The position numbers were made by a program, and so were the translations under genes. This document shows, piece by piece, positions 53,031 to 61,624 of a stretch of 64,000 nucleotides of DNA. The notes under the pieces are model-generated. The model was not told the DNA's origin and ran no database searches. It saw only the letters and a list, made by a program, of their open reading frames with translations. Source of the DNA: Polyangiaceae bacterium (lineage in GTDB: Bacteria > Myxococcota_A > Polyangia > Polyangiales > Polyangiaceae); NCBI GenBank assembly GCA_016715885.1, contig JADJXL010000001.1, forward strand, positions 687,501 to 751,500, in the 5' to 3' direction. Numbering within the stretch: the first letter of the stretch is position 1; every line of letters begins with the position of its first letter.

Positions 53031-54518
53031 ATGTCACCTCTCGCTCGCGCCGTTCGTCTCTCCGTACCGCTCGCACTCGCCGCTTGCGGCAACGTCGAAG
53101 ACCCTCCTGGCCGAGCCGTCGATCGTGCGCCCGTCGTCCCCAAGCTCGAGCTCCCAGCGCCACAGGCCGCTGCATCCGAAGCTCCGGTCGAACGCAAGGC
53201 CCCAGACGACGAACCTGGTCACGGCGCGAAGATCGCCAGCATCGCCATGCGCACGTGGATCTACGTCGCGCCGAGCGACAGATCCACGAAGCTCGGTTAC
53301 CTGCGCGCAGGTGCCGTCGTCGATCGCGCAGAAGCCTCAGCAGGCACGAAAGGTTGCGAAGGCGGCTGGTATCGCATCGCTCCGCGCGGCTACGTCTGCG
53401 TCGGCAAAGGCGCGACGCTGGACGTCAATCATCACGTCGTGCAAGCAGCGCTCCGCGGCCCCGAGCGCAACGCCACGTTGCCCTACAGCTACGTGATGTC
53501 ACGTTCGCCCCCGCCGCACCTCTACTTCCGTTTGCCCACCGAAGCCGATCAACGTCGAACCGAAGGCAATGTCATGGGACGCATTGCCCGCGTTCCCGAT
53601 GTTTCCATCGACGAGGTGCCGCCGTTTCTCGCCGAAGGCAACGACTTGCCCAAACCGTACGGAGCTGCAAAAGCCCTGCATTACAGCGTTCACGCCGGGC
53701 GAGCGAAGGAAGCATCTGCGTTTGGGCTCATCACGGCGTTCAAGTGGACAAACCGCACCTTCGGCCTCACCACCGAGCTCGATCTCATCGCGCTCGATCG
53801 CACCAAACCCGCCAAGATCAGCACCCTTCACGGAGCCGTCGTCGACAAAGACAAACCCGGCATCCCCGCCATCGTCATACGTCACGACGTCGCGAAGCTC
53901 GTGCCCGGAGACACCGGACGCATGCGCAAAGACGGCAAAATTCCGTTCCGATCCGGCGTCGTGCTCACCGGCAAAAAAAGCGGCGGAAACCATGGTTTGT
54001 GGGAGACCGTCGACGGCTATTGGCTCCCCGGCGATGCGATGAAAATCGCCGAGGTTCGTCAAGACCAACACGGCTACGCCAAGAGCGGTAAAAAATGGAT
54101 TGACGTCTCCATACGCAAACAATTTCTCGTCGCGTACGAAGGCACGCGCCCCGTGTTCGCGACGATCGTTTCGACGGGACGCGGTGAAATGAGCGACCCG
54201 AGCAAGTCCACGGCGACGATTCGCGGCACCTTCTTCGTTCACGCCAAACACGTCTCGGGCACCATGGACGGCGAAGAAGGATCGGACAGCTTCGATCTGC
54301 GCGACGTCCCCTACATCCAGTACTTTCACGAAGGTTACGCCCTGCACGGCGCGTATTGGCACGACGACTTCGGCAAGGCGCGGAGCCATGGCTGCGTCAA
54401 CCTCGCACCACAGGATGCCAAGTGGCTGTTTGACTGGACAGACCCCGTCGTGCCCCCCGAATGGCACGGAGCGGTGAATCTAGAAGGCGGCACCCTGATA
54501 TGGGTGCACGGCGGATGA
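53031..54518 (+). CDS. L,D-transpeptidase-like lipoprotein (YkuD family)
   Basis: The 495-aa protein has a signal peptide with lipobox LAAC (Cys19) and an SH3-like region (about 60-120, SIAMRTWIYVAPSDRSTKLG). The C-terminal YkuD domain (about 360-480) contains HGAYWHDDFGKARSHGCVNL, the H-x14-17-S-H-G-C-V-N motif with catalytic Cys. Such enzymes make 3-3 crosslinks in peptidoglycan or attach lipoproteins to it. Being itself a lipoprotein places it in the periplasm. Its position after the Cys-rich lipoproteins may mean they are fixed to the wall, but that is inference. Confidence 0.85.
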   Translation: MSPLARAVRLSVPLALAACGNVEDPPGRAVDRAPVVPKLELPAPQAAASEAPVERKAPDDEPGHGAKIASIAMRTWIYVAPSDRSTKLGYLRAGAVVDRAEASAGTKGCEGGWYRIAPRGYVCVGKGATLDVNHHVVQAALRGPERNATLPYSYVMSRSPPPHLYFRLPTEADQRRTEGNVMGRIARVPDVSIDEVPPFLAEGNDLPKPYGAAKALHYSVHAGRAKEASAFGLITAFKWTNRTFGLTTELDLIALDRTKPAKISTLHGAVVDKDKPGIPAIVIRHDVAKLVPGDTGRMRKDGKIPFRSGVVLTGKKSGGNHGLWETVDGYWLPGDAMKIAEVRQDQHGYAKSGKKWIDVSIRKQFLVAYEGTRPVFATIVSTGRGEMSDPSKSTATIRGTFFVHAKHVSGTMDGEEGSDSFDLRDVPYIQYFHEGYALHGAYWHDDFGKARSHGCVNLAPQDAKWLFDWTDPVVPPEWHGAVNLEGGTLIWVHGG

Positions 54519-54581
54519 GGGATTCGTCAGATCGCTGCGCATTGCGACGCCTGATGAAACCTTCGTGCAAGGGTTTGGAGT

Positions 54582-55013
54582 TTAGAACGAGAGGCGTGCC
54601 GATACGCTCAGCGGTCCGACCATCAGCGTTGCCGATGGCGCCGTAGCTCGCGAGCGCTGTACGAGACCAATCGTGAAGACCGTCCCGCCCGTGGCGAACA
54701 TTGCGCCGCCGATGCCCATGAGCACCGCAGGCAAGACCCACGATGACTGCGCGCAGGGGACGCACGACGACTTCCCCGAGTTCTCGTTCGCGACGTAGAT
54801 CGCGACGCCAACGCCGGTGACGATGGCGCCACCGGCCATCAGCGCAAAACCGGTCTTGATTTTTTCGCCGCCGGGCGGAGGAACTGGTTCGAGTGCAAAG
54901 GAATTCGTCGCCGTCGCGACGATGGCAGTCGCCAAGAAAGACGATGCGATCCACGCACGCACGCATGTTCGCGGACGAACCGACGTGCTCTGTGCGTGGT
55001 GGTGAAGTTTCAC
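54582..55013 (-). CDS. Small envelope protein with signal peptide and two membrane segments
   Basis: From the GTG at 55013 the product is 143 aa. The start overlaps the upstream lipoprotein stop as GTGA, the main reason to prefer it over the long upstream frame. A signal peptide (ASSFLATAIVATATNSFA) is followed by TGFALMAGGAIVTGVGVAIYV, a short Cys-containing turn (CVPC) and a second hydrophobic segment (LPAVLMGIGGAMFATGG). No family recognised. It resembles the C-terminal halves of the proteins at 15888-16799 and 57875-58768. It probably works with the lipoprotein encoded just before it. Confidence 0.6.
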   Translation of the reverse strand: MKLHHHAQSTSVRPRTCVRAWIASSFLATAIVATATNSFALEPVPPPGGEKIKTGFALMAGGAIVTGVGVAIYVANENSGKSSCVPCAQSSWVLPAVLMGIGGAMFATGGTVFTIGLVQRSRATAPSATLMVGPLSVSARLSF

Positions 55014-55450
55014 TGGCAGGCCGAGGGCATGTTGGCGCCACGAAGAACGCCGCGGATGGCCGACAGAGCCTGGCGCCCTTGCGGTGAATTCACGAGGCCG
55101 TCGCACATCGCAGCAGCGCTCAGGTACGAGCCCTTCTGATCGAGCGGAGCGGAGTTGGCGTTTTGGCGAAGCGCTGCGCAGCACTTGCGAACGCCCGTCG
55201 GATCGCCTCCGCCCGTTGCTTTCGGTGCGGCATCCGATGCGTCCGCGTCGTCAGCAGCGTCGGAGCCTGCATCTTCTTCGGTTTGCAATTGGACCGGTGG
55301 TGCAGCCGAAGGGGCCGGCGTCGGCGTTGGCGCAGCCGTCGGTTGCGGCGGCGCTTCATCTTCCTTCTTCTCGCAACCTTGGACGGCAAACGCCAAGGCG
55401 AAGGGCATGACGGCGGCACAGAGGGCGGTGAGGATGCGCGAGTGGTTCAT
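55010..55450 (-). CDS. Small lipoprotein with Pro/Ala and acidic linker
   Basis: The 146-aa protein has lipobox VQGC (about Cys26) followed by a Pro/Thr/Ala linker, an Asp-rich stretch, and a compact Cys-containing domain (KCCAALRQNANSAP ... AAAMCDGL). The four or so Cys could form two disulfides. No family recognised. Its translation is coupled to the next gene, which encodes a small membrane protein. A 317-base divergent region with a 20-base palindrome lies upstream. Confidence 0.7.
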   Translation of the reverse strand: MNHSRILTALCAAVMPFALAFAVQGCEKKEDEAPPQPTAAPTPTPAPSAAPPVQLQTEEDAGSDAADDADASDAAPKATGGGDPTGVRKCCAALRQNANSAPLDQKGSYLSAAAMCDGLVNSPQGRQALSAIRGVLRGANMPSACQ

Positions 55451-55767
55451 GTTGGTCCTGGATTATCGCGATCGCCCGGCGAAGGCGAGTTTTTGACGTT
55501 CACCGCGGCGCTCTGGCTCGACTGTCACACATCAAGTGCCGAGCCACGATGCCACGCTTTTTCAAGAGCACGATGTTTGGCTGAAATGCGCCCCGCCTGC
55601 AAGACCTTGAGCACCGTTCAGTTTGGAATAACGCAAGATCGGGGGCTATGGGGGACGCGTTCTACGCGCGAAGCGATCGTTCGAATCTTGGCCTGCATTC
55701 GAACTGAACGGTTCGAACCCGTATTTGACGGGCCTACCTAGTAAAAATTGCTAGTGTCGACGTCGTC
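55451..55767. promoter_or_regulatory. Divergent region with a 20-base palindrome
   Basis: TTCGAAC-TGAACG-GTTCGAA (55699-55718) has 7-bp perfect arms, and another TTCGAA lies at 55681-55686. It looks like a dimer operator between the small lipoprotein gene (minus) and ygiQ (plus). TAGTAAAAAT near 55740 could be a -10 for the plus-strand gene. No gene fits the gap. Confidence 0.4.
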
Positions 55768-57732
55768 GTGAATCTCGTACGAGCTCGAAAAAGCGCGCAG
55801 GCATCGGGGTGGGATCTTCGTCGGTTTTTGCCGACGACGCGTGCCGAAATGGAGGCGCGAGGATGGACCGAGCTCGATGTGCTCATCGTCAACGGTGATG
55901 CCTACGTCGATCATCCAGCGTTTGGCGCGGCGCTCATCGGGCGCTTTCTGGAAGGCCGAGGGCTCCGCGTCGGAATCATTTCACAGCCGAACCATCAAAC
56001 GACGGACGACCTCTTGCGCATGGGTGTGCCGCGTCTCTTCGTCGGGATTACTGCCGGCAACATGGACAGCATGCTCAACAAATTGACTGCCCAGAAAAAG
56101 GTGCGCAGTCAGGATCAATATTCCCCTGGAGGCCGAACGGGTCTTCGGCCGAATCGCGCCACGATTGTGTACGGAAACCTCTGCCGCCGAGCGTTCCCCG
56201 GAGTTCCCATCATTCTCGGCGGCATCGAAGCGTCTTTGCGCCGGATTGCTCATTACGATTATTGGTCCGACCAGGTTCGTCGTGGCGTTCTTTTCGATTC
56301 CAAAGCCGATTTGCTCATTTTTGGCATGGGCGAACGCCCCGTATGGGAAGTGGCGCAAAGGCTCGCCAAAGGTGAAGACATCCGCTCGATACGCGATGTG
56401 CGCGGTACGTCGTACATTCTTCGCAAAGGCGAATGGGAGGACATCGAGCCATCCAGGTACGTGGGGGATGGGAAACCCGTCGTGCTTCCGAGTTACGAGG
56501 AGGTTTTACAAGACAAGTCCGCATTTGCGGAGATGAGCCGCAAGTTTCAATATGAAACCAATCCCGGCAATGCTCGTCCGCTGATTCAGCCCCATGGAGA
56601 CGCCGCCGCGTATTTCAATCCGCCCGCGCTGCCGCTCGAAACCTCCGACATGGACCAGCTCTACGACTTGCCGTTCGTGCGCGAGCCTCATTTTTCCTAC
56701 ACCGAAGCGATTCCCGCATTCGAAACCGTGAAGCATTCCATCGTCACCATGCGAGGTTGTTTTGGTGGCTGCACATTTTGCTCGATTACGGAGCACGAGG
56801 GGCGGGTCATTCAATCTCGATCAGCGGAAAGTGTCTTACGTGAAATCCGCGCCTTGCGTCGAATGGATGATTTTCGAGGTACCATTACGGATCTTGGTGG
56901 CCCGACGGCCAACATGTACATGATGACGTGCAAGGATGACGAAATTGAACGCCGATGTCGCCGTCTTTCCTGCGTTCATCCCGAAGTCTGCGAAAACTTG
57001 AACGTCGACCATCAGCCACTTTTGAAGCTCATGCGCGCCGTGCGCGAAGAAGACGGCGTCAACAAAGTGCTCATTGCATCCGGAATTCGATACGACTTGG
57101 CGGAGCGTTCACCGGAATTCGTGCGTGAGCTGGCAAAATGGCACGTCGGAGGGCAGCTATCCGTAGCGCCCGAGCATTCCAAGAAGGAAGTGCTCGATCG
57201 CATGAAAAAGCCTGCCGTGGGCAGCTATGAACGTTTTGCCGAGCAGTTCAAGTGCGCGAGCGACGACCTGGGCAAAGATCAATACCTCGTGCCGTATTTC
57301 ATTTCCGGCCATCCCGGCTCGACGCTCGCCGACATGGTCGATTTGGCGCTATGGCTCAAAAAACGCGGAATGCGCCCAAGGCAAGTGCAAGATTTCATTC
57401 CGACGCCCATGTCGATGGCCACGTGCATGTATCACACTGGCATCGATCCATTTACCAAGAAAAACGTTTATACGGCCAAGGATCTTTACGAAAAACGACT
57501 GCAAAAAGCGCTCTTGCTTTATTGGGACCCGGCCCATCACGACGAAGCCCGAGAAGCGCTGGTTCGAGCCGGACGAGCGGATCTCATTGGCTCGAAGCCC
57601 CATTGCCTCGTTCCGCCTGCTACGGGCAAGGGTGCATTGCCAATTGCTTTGCGTCGTGGACATCGAGCGCAAGCGGGATGCAAAGCGCCTCGAGCAGCCG
57701 ACCCGCGTCAGGACAAACGGGGCAGGGCGTGA
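55768..57732 (+). CDS. ygiQ: YgiQ-family radical SAM protein
   Basis: A 654-aa member of the large UPF0313/YgiQ family. The radical SAM cluster motif is Cys331-x3-Cys335-x2-Cys338 in RGCFGGCTFC. The N-terminal ~300 residues include GGIEASLRRIAHYDYWSD, typical of the family, and the C-terminal half has VAPEHSKKEVLDRMKKP, FISGHPGS and QDFIPTPMSMATCMYHTG. The family is widespread but the reaction is not firmly known. The start is the GTG at 55768. The C-terminal ~40 residues, Arg/Ala rich, are not conserved-looking. Confidence 0.92.
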   Translation: MNLVRARKSAQASGWDLRRFLPTTRAEMEARGWTELDVLIVNGDAYVDHPAFGAALIGRFLEGRGLRVGIISQPNHQTTDDLLRMGVPRLFVGITAGNMDSMLNKLTAQKKVRSQDQYSPGGRTGLRPNRATIVYGNLCRRAFPGVPIILGGIEASLRRIAHYDYWSDQVRRGVLFDSKADLLIFGMGERPVWEVAQRLAKGEDIRSIRDVRGTSYILRKGEWEDIEPSRYVGDGKPVVLPSYEEVLQDKSAFAEMSRKFQYETNPGNARPLIQPHGDAAAYFNPPALPLETSDMDQLYDLPFVREPHFSYTEAIPAFETVKHSIVTMRGCFGGCTFCSITEHEGRVIQSRSAESVLREIRALRRMDDFRGTITDLGGPTANMYMMTCKDDEIERRCRRLSCVHPEVCENLNVDHQPLLKLMRAVREEDGVNKVLIASGIRYDLAERSPEFVRELAKWHVGGQLSVAPEHSKKEVLDRMKKPAVGSYERFAEQFKCASDDLGKDQYLVPYFISGHPGSTLADMVDLALWLKKRGMRPRQVQDFIPTPMSMATCMYHTGIDPFTKKNVYTAKDLYEKRLQKALLLYWDPAHHDEAREALVRAGRADLIGSKPHCLVPPATGKGALPIALRRGHRAQAGCKAPRAADPRQDKRGRA

Positions 57733-57874
57733 CCGTGTGCAGTGTGCGACAAGGTGAGAGACTTCGTCCCGGTACGTCCAGACGAATTTGACCCGCTCGA
57801 GGTCTACACGCTCGCTCGAGGTCGGCTGGGGTTGTGTTTGGACGAACGGGGTTTTCGAAGGCGAACGGGGTTCG

Positions 57875-58768
57875 TCAGAACGTACCGTGGATGGTTGCGC
57901 CCGTCATGCCGGGGCCGAACGACGGTGACATGCGGACTCGACCTGAGGCGGGTTTGTCGGCGTCAGCGGGGGCGGGTTTGTTCGCAAGGAACTCCCACAC
58001 CAAGCCTCCGACGACGGCGGCAGCACCAACACCGAGAGCAACCTTTCCGGCGGGGACGAGGGTTTGTCCCATTTGCGCCGCGTCGACGTCCGCTTGGTTC
58101 GGGCAACTCCACTGGCCGGTCGCACTTTCCTTGCAGTTTGCCTGTGCGTCGGAAACTTGGCTCAGACCGACCGGGATCAGGATCCCACCAACGACCATCA
58201 CGGCCGCGCCGGCGCCCACGACGGCCCAGGGCGCTGCGCCGTAGGGTTTTACCATGACGGGCGGCGTCGTGGCCGAAGGCGGCGGCGGAGGCGTGCTCGC
58301 GGTTGGAAGTGCCACCGCGGAAGCTGATGCCGACGCCGACGCGGATGCTTGCGCCTGCTGCAGTTGCTTCAGGTTTTGAACTTTCGTCTCGTACTTCGTG
58401 ACGTTCGCCGAAGGGTTCGCGAGCTTTGCGCGCATGATGTACGCCTCGAGTGCAAAGATCGCGTTCTGCCGATCGCCGAGTTTTTCGTACGCGTTGGCGA
58501 TGTTCAGCAGCACGGGGATGGCATTGCAATCGAACTTGAAGACGTCGCGCCAATACTGGATCGCGCGTTCGTACTCGGCTTGATCATAGAACTGCTTGGC
58601 AGCCTGATGGGCGCCTCGAGCTCCTTCGATTTCTTCGGGCGTTGCCGTACGATTGCATTCACCGGCAAACGGGTTTTGGGGGTCCTGAGCGAGCGCCATG
58701 CCAGCGATCAGAGATGCGCTGACAGCGAGCCCGGCCAGAGTCATCCCCTGCGCGCGAGTTCCCCACAT
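57875..58768 (-). CDS. Secreted TPR-containing protein with membrane segments
   Basis: The 297-aa product begins with a signal peptide (cleaved near MALAQ). Residues about 45-130 hold two TPR-like helical repeats (AAKQFYDQAEYERAIQYWRDVFKF; LLNIANAYEKLGDRQNAIFAL). A linker of alternating Ala-Ser and Pro follows, then two hydrophobic segments (APWAVVGAGAAVMVVGG; VALGVGAAAVVGGLVWEFLA). The gene converges with ygiQ. The layout is like that of the protein at 15888-16799 but with TPRs instead of a long Pro run. An envelope scaffold is probable; the family is unnamed to me. Confidence 0.75.
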   Translation of the reverse strand: MWGTRAQGMTLAGLAVSASLIAGMALAQDPQNPFAGECNRTATPEEIEGARGAHQAAKQFYDQAEYERAIQYWRDVFKFDCNAIPVLLNIANAYEKLGDRQNAIFALEAYIMRAKLANPSANVTKYETKVQNLKQLQQAQASASASASASAVALPTASTPPPPPSATTPPVMVKPYGAAPWAVVGAGAAVMVVGGILIPVGLSQVSDAQANCKESATGQWSCPNQADVDAAQMGQTLVPAGKVALGVGAAAVVGGLVWEFLANKPAPADADKPASGRVRMSPSFGPGMTGATIHGTF

Positions 58769-58927
58769 GATGCGTGTTTCCGTCCTTCGCTCCGAGCATA
58801 AGGCATGAGCCGCCGTTCGTGAAAAAAAGCGCGATCACTTCGAGCGGACAAAGCCGGCTCTCGGTTGCCACGCGCAGCGGGCGATGTCGAGCAAAAATAC
58901 GTCAGATGGCTCCCCAATGCCCGGATC

Positions 58928-60436
58928 ATGCTCCGCTTTGTGCCTTACTCTGGTAAGCTCGATCTGGTGTTTCCCGAGAAGAAGCAGATCCTCGTCGTCG
59001 ACGACGAGGCGAACCTGCGCCGCGTTCTAAGCGCGCAGCTCAGTCGTGATGGGTACGAAGTGCATACGGCCGAGGATGGCGAAGAGGCCCTCGCTTTCCT
59101 GAAGGACCATCACATCGACTTGGTGATTACCGATCTTCGGATGCCCAAGGTCGACGGCATGGATCTCTTGCGCGCCGCTGTCCGCGACGATCCGAGTAGG
59201 CCCGTCGTGATGCTCACGGCCCACGGCACCGTCGACAACGCCGTCGAAGCTCTGAAGACCGGAGCTTTTGACTACATAACAAAACCTTTCGACCAGCACG
59301 AAGTGCGCATGGTCGTCCGCAAGGCGTTGCGAACGAGGGACCTTGCGAGCGCCGACGCATCACGTGACGTCGTTCCTTCCGCACCTCGCGAAGGAAACGC
59401 GCGCTTCGGAATCATCGGCGAAAGTCAGCCCATTCAGGATCTCTACGCCATCATCGAGCGCGTTGCCGACACCCCCACGACCGTGCTCATCACAGGCGAA
59501 AGCGGCACGGGCAAAGAGCTCGTCGCGCGGGCCTTGCACGACAACTCCAGCAGGCGCGATCGCCCCTTCATCAAGGTCAACTGCGCTGCGATCCCGAAGG
59601 ACCTCATGGAGTCCGAGCTGTTCGGCTACGAGCGAGGTGCGTTCACGGGAGCCGTTGGATCGAAGCCGGGCCGTTTCGAGCTCGCATCGGGCGGAACGTT
59701 GTTCCTCGACGAGATCGGCGAAATTCCGAACGAGATGCAGGTCAAGCTCCTGCGTGTGCTCCAGGAAAGCGAATTCGAGCGGGTTGGAGGTATCAAGACC
59801 ATCCGCGTCGACGTCCGCCTCGTCGCCGCGACGAACCGAGACCTCAAGCGCGAGATCGGAGCAGGATCGTTCCGTGAGGACTTGTTCTACCGCTTGAACG
59901 TCGTATCGATTGCGCTTCCAGCGCTTCGCGACCGCCGCTCGGACATCCCTCCGCTCGTCCAGTACTTCATCGCGAAGTTCAACACGCGCCTGCGCAAGAA
60001 CGTCGATGGCGTCGAACAGGATGCGCTCGATCGTTTGTGCTCATACGGATGGCCTGGCAACATCCGCGAGCTCGAAAACGTCATCGAACGAGCGGTGCTC
60101 TTCGCGGATGGATCCCGCATTCGCCTCGAAGACTTGTCCGACGAAGTGCGTTCGAACGAAGCGACCACGGTTGCGTTCGCCGCGGCGCCTGCGACGGGCG
60201 AGACGTCACGTCCTCAAACGAGCTCGCAGGCTTCCGTGGGCGATCCAGCGGATGGCTTGAAGGAGCAGGTCAAGGCAGCCATGAGCCGTCTCGAACGGCA
60301 GCTCATCGTGCGCGCGCTTGAACAGACCCAGGGCAACGTGACGCATGCCGCAAGGCTTCTCAAAATCTCTCGTAAAGGATTGCAGCTCAAGATGAAGGAG
60401 CTGGGCCTTCGGGAGCGTGACTCCGAATCGACGTGA
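58928..60436 (+). CDS. NtrC-type sigma-54-dependent response regulator
   Basis: From the ATG 58928 the protein is 502 aa (a GTG at 58967 is another start close to the domain edge). The receiver has DDEANLRR and phospho-Asp in LVITDLRMPKVDG. The AAA+ activator has Walker A GESGTGKE, the sigma-54 contact loop GAFTGA, Walker B GTLFLDEIGE and an arginine finger region. The C-terminal Fis-type helix-turn-helix is ALEQTQGNVTHAARLLKIS. It activates sigma-54 promoters on phosphorylation. No histidine kinase is in the window. The stop overlaps the next gene as GTGA, so it is co-made with an FGE-like lipoprotein. Confidence 0.95.
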   Translation: MLRFVPYSGKLDLVFPEKKQILVVDDEANLRRVLSAQLSRDGYEVHTAEDGEEALAFLKDHHIDLVITDLRMPKVDGMDLLRAAVRDDPSRPVVMLTAHGTVDNAVEALKTGAFDYITKPFDQHEVRMVVRKALRTRDLASADASRDVVPSAPREGNARFGIIGESQPIQDLYAIIERVADTPTTVLITGESGTGKELVARALHDNSSRRDRPFIKVNCAAIPKDLMESELFGYERGAFTGAVGSKPGRFELASGGTLFLDEIGEIPNEMQVKLLRVLQESEFERVGGIKTIRVDVRLVAATNRDLKREIGAGSFREDLFYRLNVVSIALPALRDRRSDIPPLVQYFIAKFNTRLRKNVDGVEQDALDRLCSYGWPGNIRELENVIERAVLFADGSRIRLEDLSDEVRSNEATTVAFAAAPATGETSRPQTSSQASVGDPADGLKEQVKAAMSRLERQLIVRALEQTQGNVTHAARLLKISRKGLQLKMKELGLRERDSEST

Positions 60437-61608
60437 AGAAGTTTGCGTTTGCCGCTCTGTTTGTCCTCGGCTGCACAGGCAAACGCACAGCTCCCACTCC
60501 GACCGATGCTGGCGTCGAAGATGCTCCCGCGTGGCTGAGCGGAAACCAGCAGCCTGCGCCGCGGCCGGGCATGGCGTGGATTCCGCCCGGCACGCTCATC
60601 GCAGGCACGCCGCCCGATCGCATGCCGCGCGTGGCCGACGAAGAAATGACCGGCGAGCAAGTCGTCATGACGGGGTTTTACATCGACGTTCATCCGTACC
60701 CGAATGAACCTGGTGCCATCCCGACGACGAACGTGACGCAAGCCGAGGCGGAAGCATTGTGCGTTGCGCAGGACAAACGCCTCTGCACCGAGCTCGAGTG
60801 GGAACGTGCTTGCAAGGGGCCGCAAAACACGACGTACGAATACGGCGACACGTATCGAGCTTCCGTGTGTGCGACGGGGGTCAATCGGAACCTCGTACCA
60901 ACGGGTATGAACGCTGGCTGCCGTAGCGCGTTCGGCGTGCACGACATGCACGGTGGCATCTGGGAGTGGACGGCGAGCCAGTGGAAACGCGATCCGACGA
61001 AGACCAACCTCATCGCGACACGCGGAGGCAACGGCACGCAAGGCGAGCTCATTGGTCGCTGTGCGAATGGCCGAGCGACGCGTGCCGACATGAAGCGCGG
61101 CGATATCGGTGTCCGATGCTGCGCAGGCGACGTGAACAGTTTCGAGGTCGTCTTGAGCGTTACGCGTGGCACGCCGCTCGTCTACTTGCCGAACGACACG
61201 AAGACCGGCCCGATGCTCGAACCGCTCGCCCCAGAAGACATTCGTGCAGAGGCGAAGAAGTACGACCCCGACAAACGATTTGTCGTCAAACGGGTTTGGG
61301 TATGGCATCCGCTTGGGAACGAGGAGCTCATGCTCGGTGGTGGATGCGCCAAGGGGGCCGGCAAGGCGCGTTGTGGCGTCATCGTGGCGCGCATGCGTTC
61401 CGATGTTCCGATTTCGCTCGGGTTTGTCCCGACCGAACGGTGGCAACCGACCATCGGAGAAGCGGATTCCGCTCGTGAGCTCTACGTCTACGGCGGCGAC
61501 GATGCCGGCGCCTTCCGGAGGCGCTTGTCCTACGAGTGGGGCAAGATCGGGGTTGGCGAAAAGGCGCGCAAAATAAAGCGCAGGGGCAAGAAGGAACCGC
61601 AGTGGTGA
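60433..61608 (+). CDS. FGE-sulfatase-domain lipoprotein
   Basis: The 391-aa protein starts at a GTG with a short lipoprotein signal (lipobox VLGC, about Cys14). Residues about 45-235 match the formylglycine-generating-enzyme (SUMF1) fold: MAWIPPGTLIAGTPP, CVAQDKRLCTELEWERACKG, the GIWEWT motif, and GVRCCAG near its end. Many bacterial members are not true FGE and bind ligands or oxidise other substrates. The C-terminal 150 residues are unassigned. Being outside the cytosol, it cannot modify nascent sulfatases in the usual way. It is coupled to the NtrC-type regulator. Confidence 0.75.
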   Translation: MKKFAFAALFVLGCTGKRTAPTPTDAGVEDAPAWLSGNQQPAPRPGMAWIPPGTLIAGTPPDRMPRVADEEMTGEQVVMTGFYIDVHPYPNEPGAIPTTNVTQAEAEALCVAQDKRLCTELEWERACKGPQNTTYEYGDTYRASVCATGVNRNLVPTGMNAGCRSAFGVHDMHGGIWEWTASQWKRDPTKTNLIATRGGNGTQGELIGRCANGRATRADMKRGDIGVRCCAGDVNSFEVVLSVTRGTPLVYLPNDTKTGPMLEPLAPEDIRAEAKKYDPDKRFVVKRVWVWHPLGNEELMLGGGCAKGAGKARCGVIVARMRSDVPISLGFVPTERWQPTIGEADSARELYVYGGDDAGAFRRRLSYEWGKIGVGEKARKIKRRGKKEPQW

Positions 61609-61624
61609 TGGTGGGATGGGCGAT

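Noticed and set aside
51434..53197. 587-codon minus-strand frame across the end of the giant gene
   Set aside because: Same effect; its product is Ala/Gly/Arg repetitive and has no ribosome site or domain.
57742..58257. 171-codon plus-strand frame
   Set aside because: It is Arg-rich and overlaps a minus-strand gene with signal peptide and TPR motifs; treated as a shadow.
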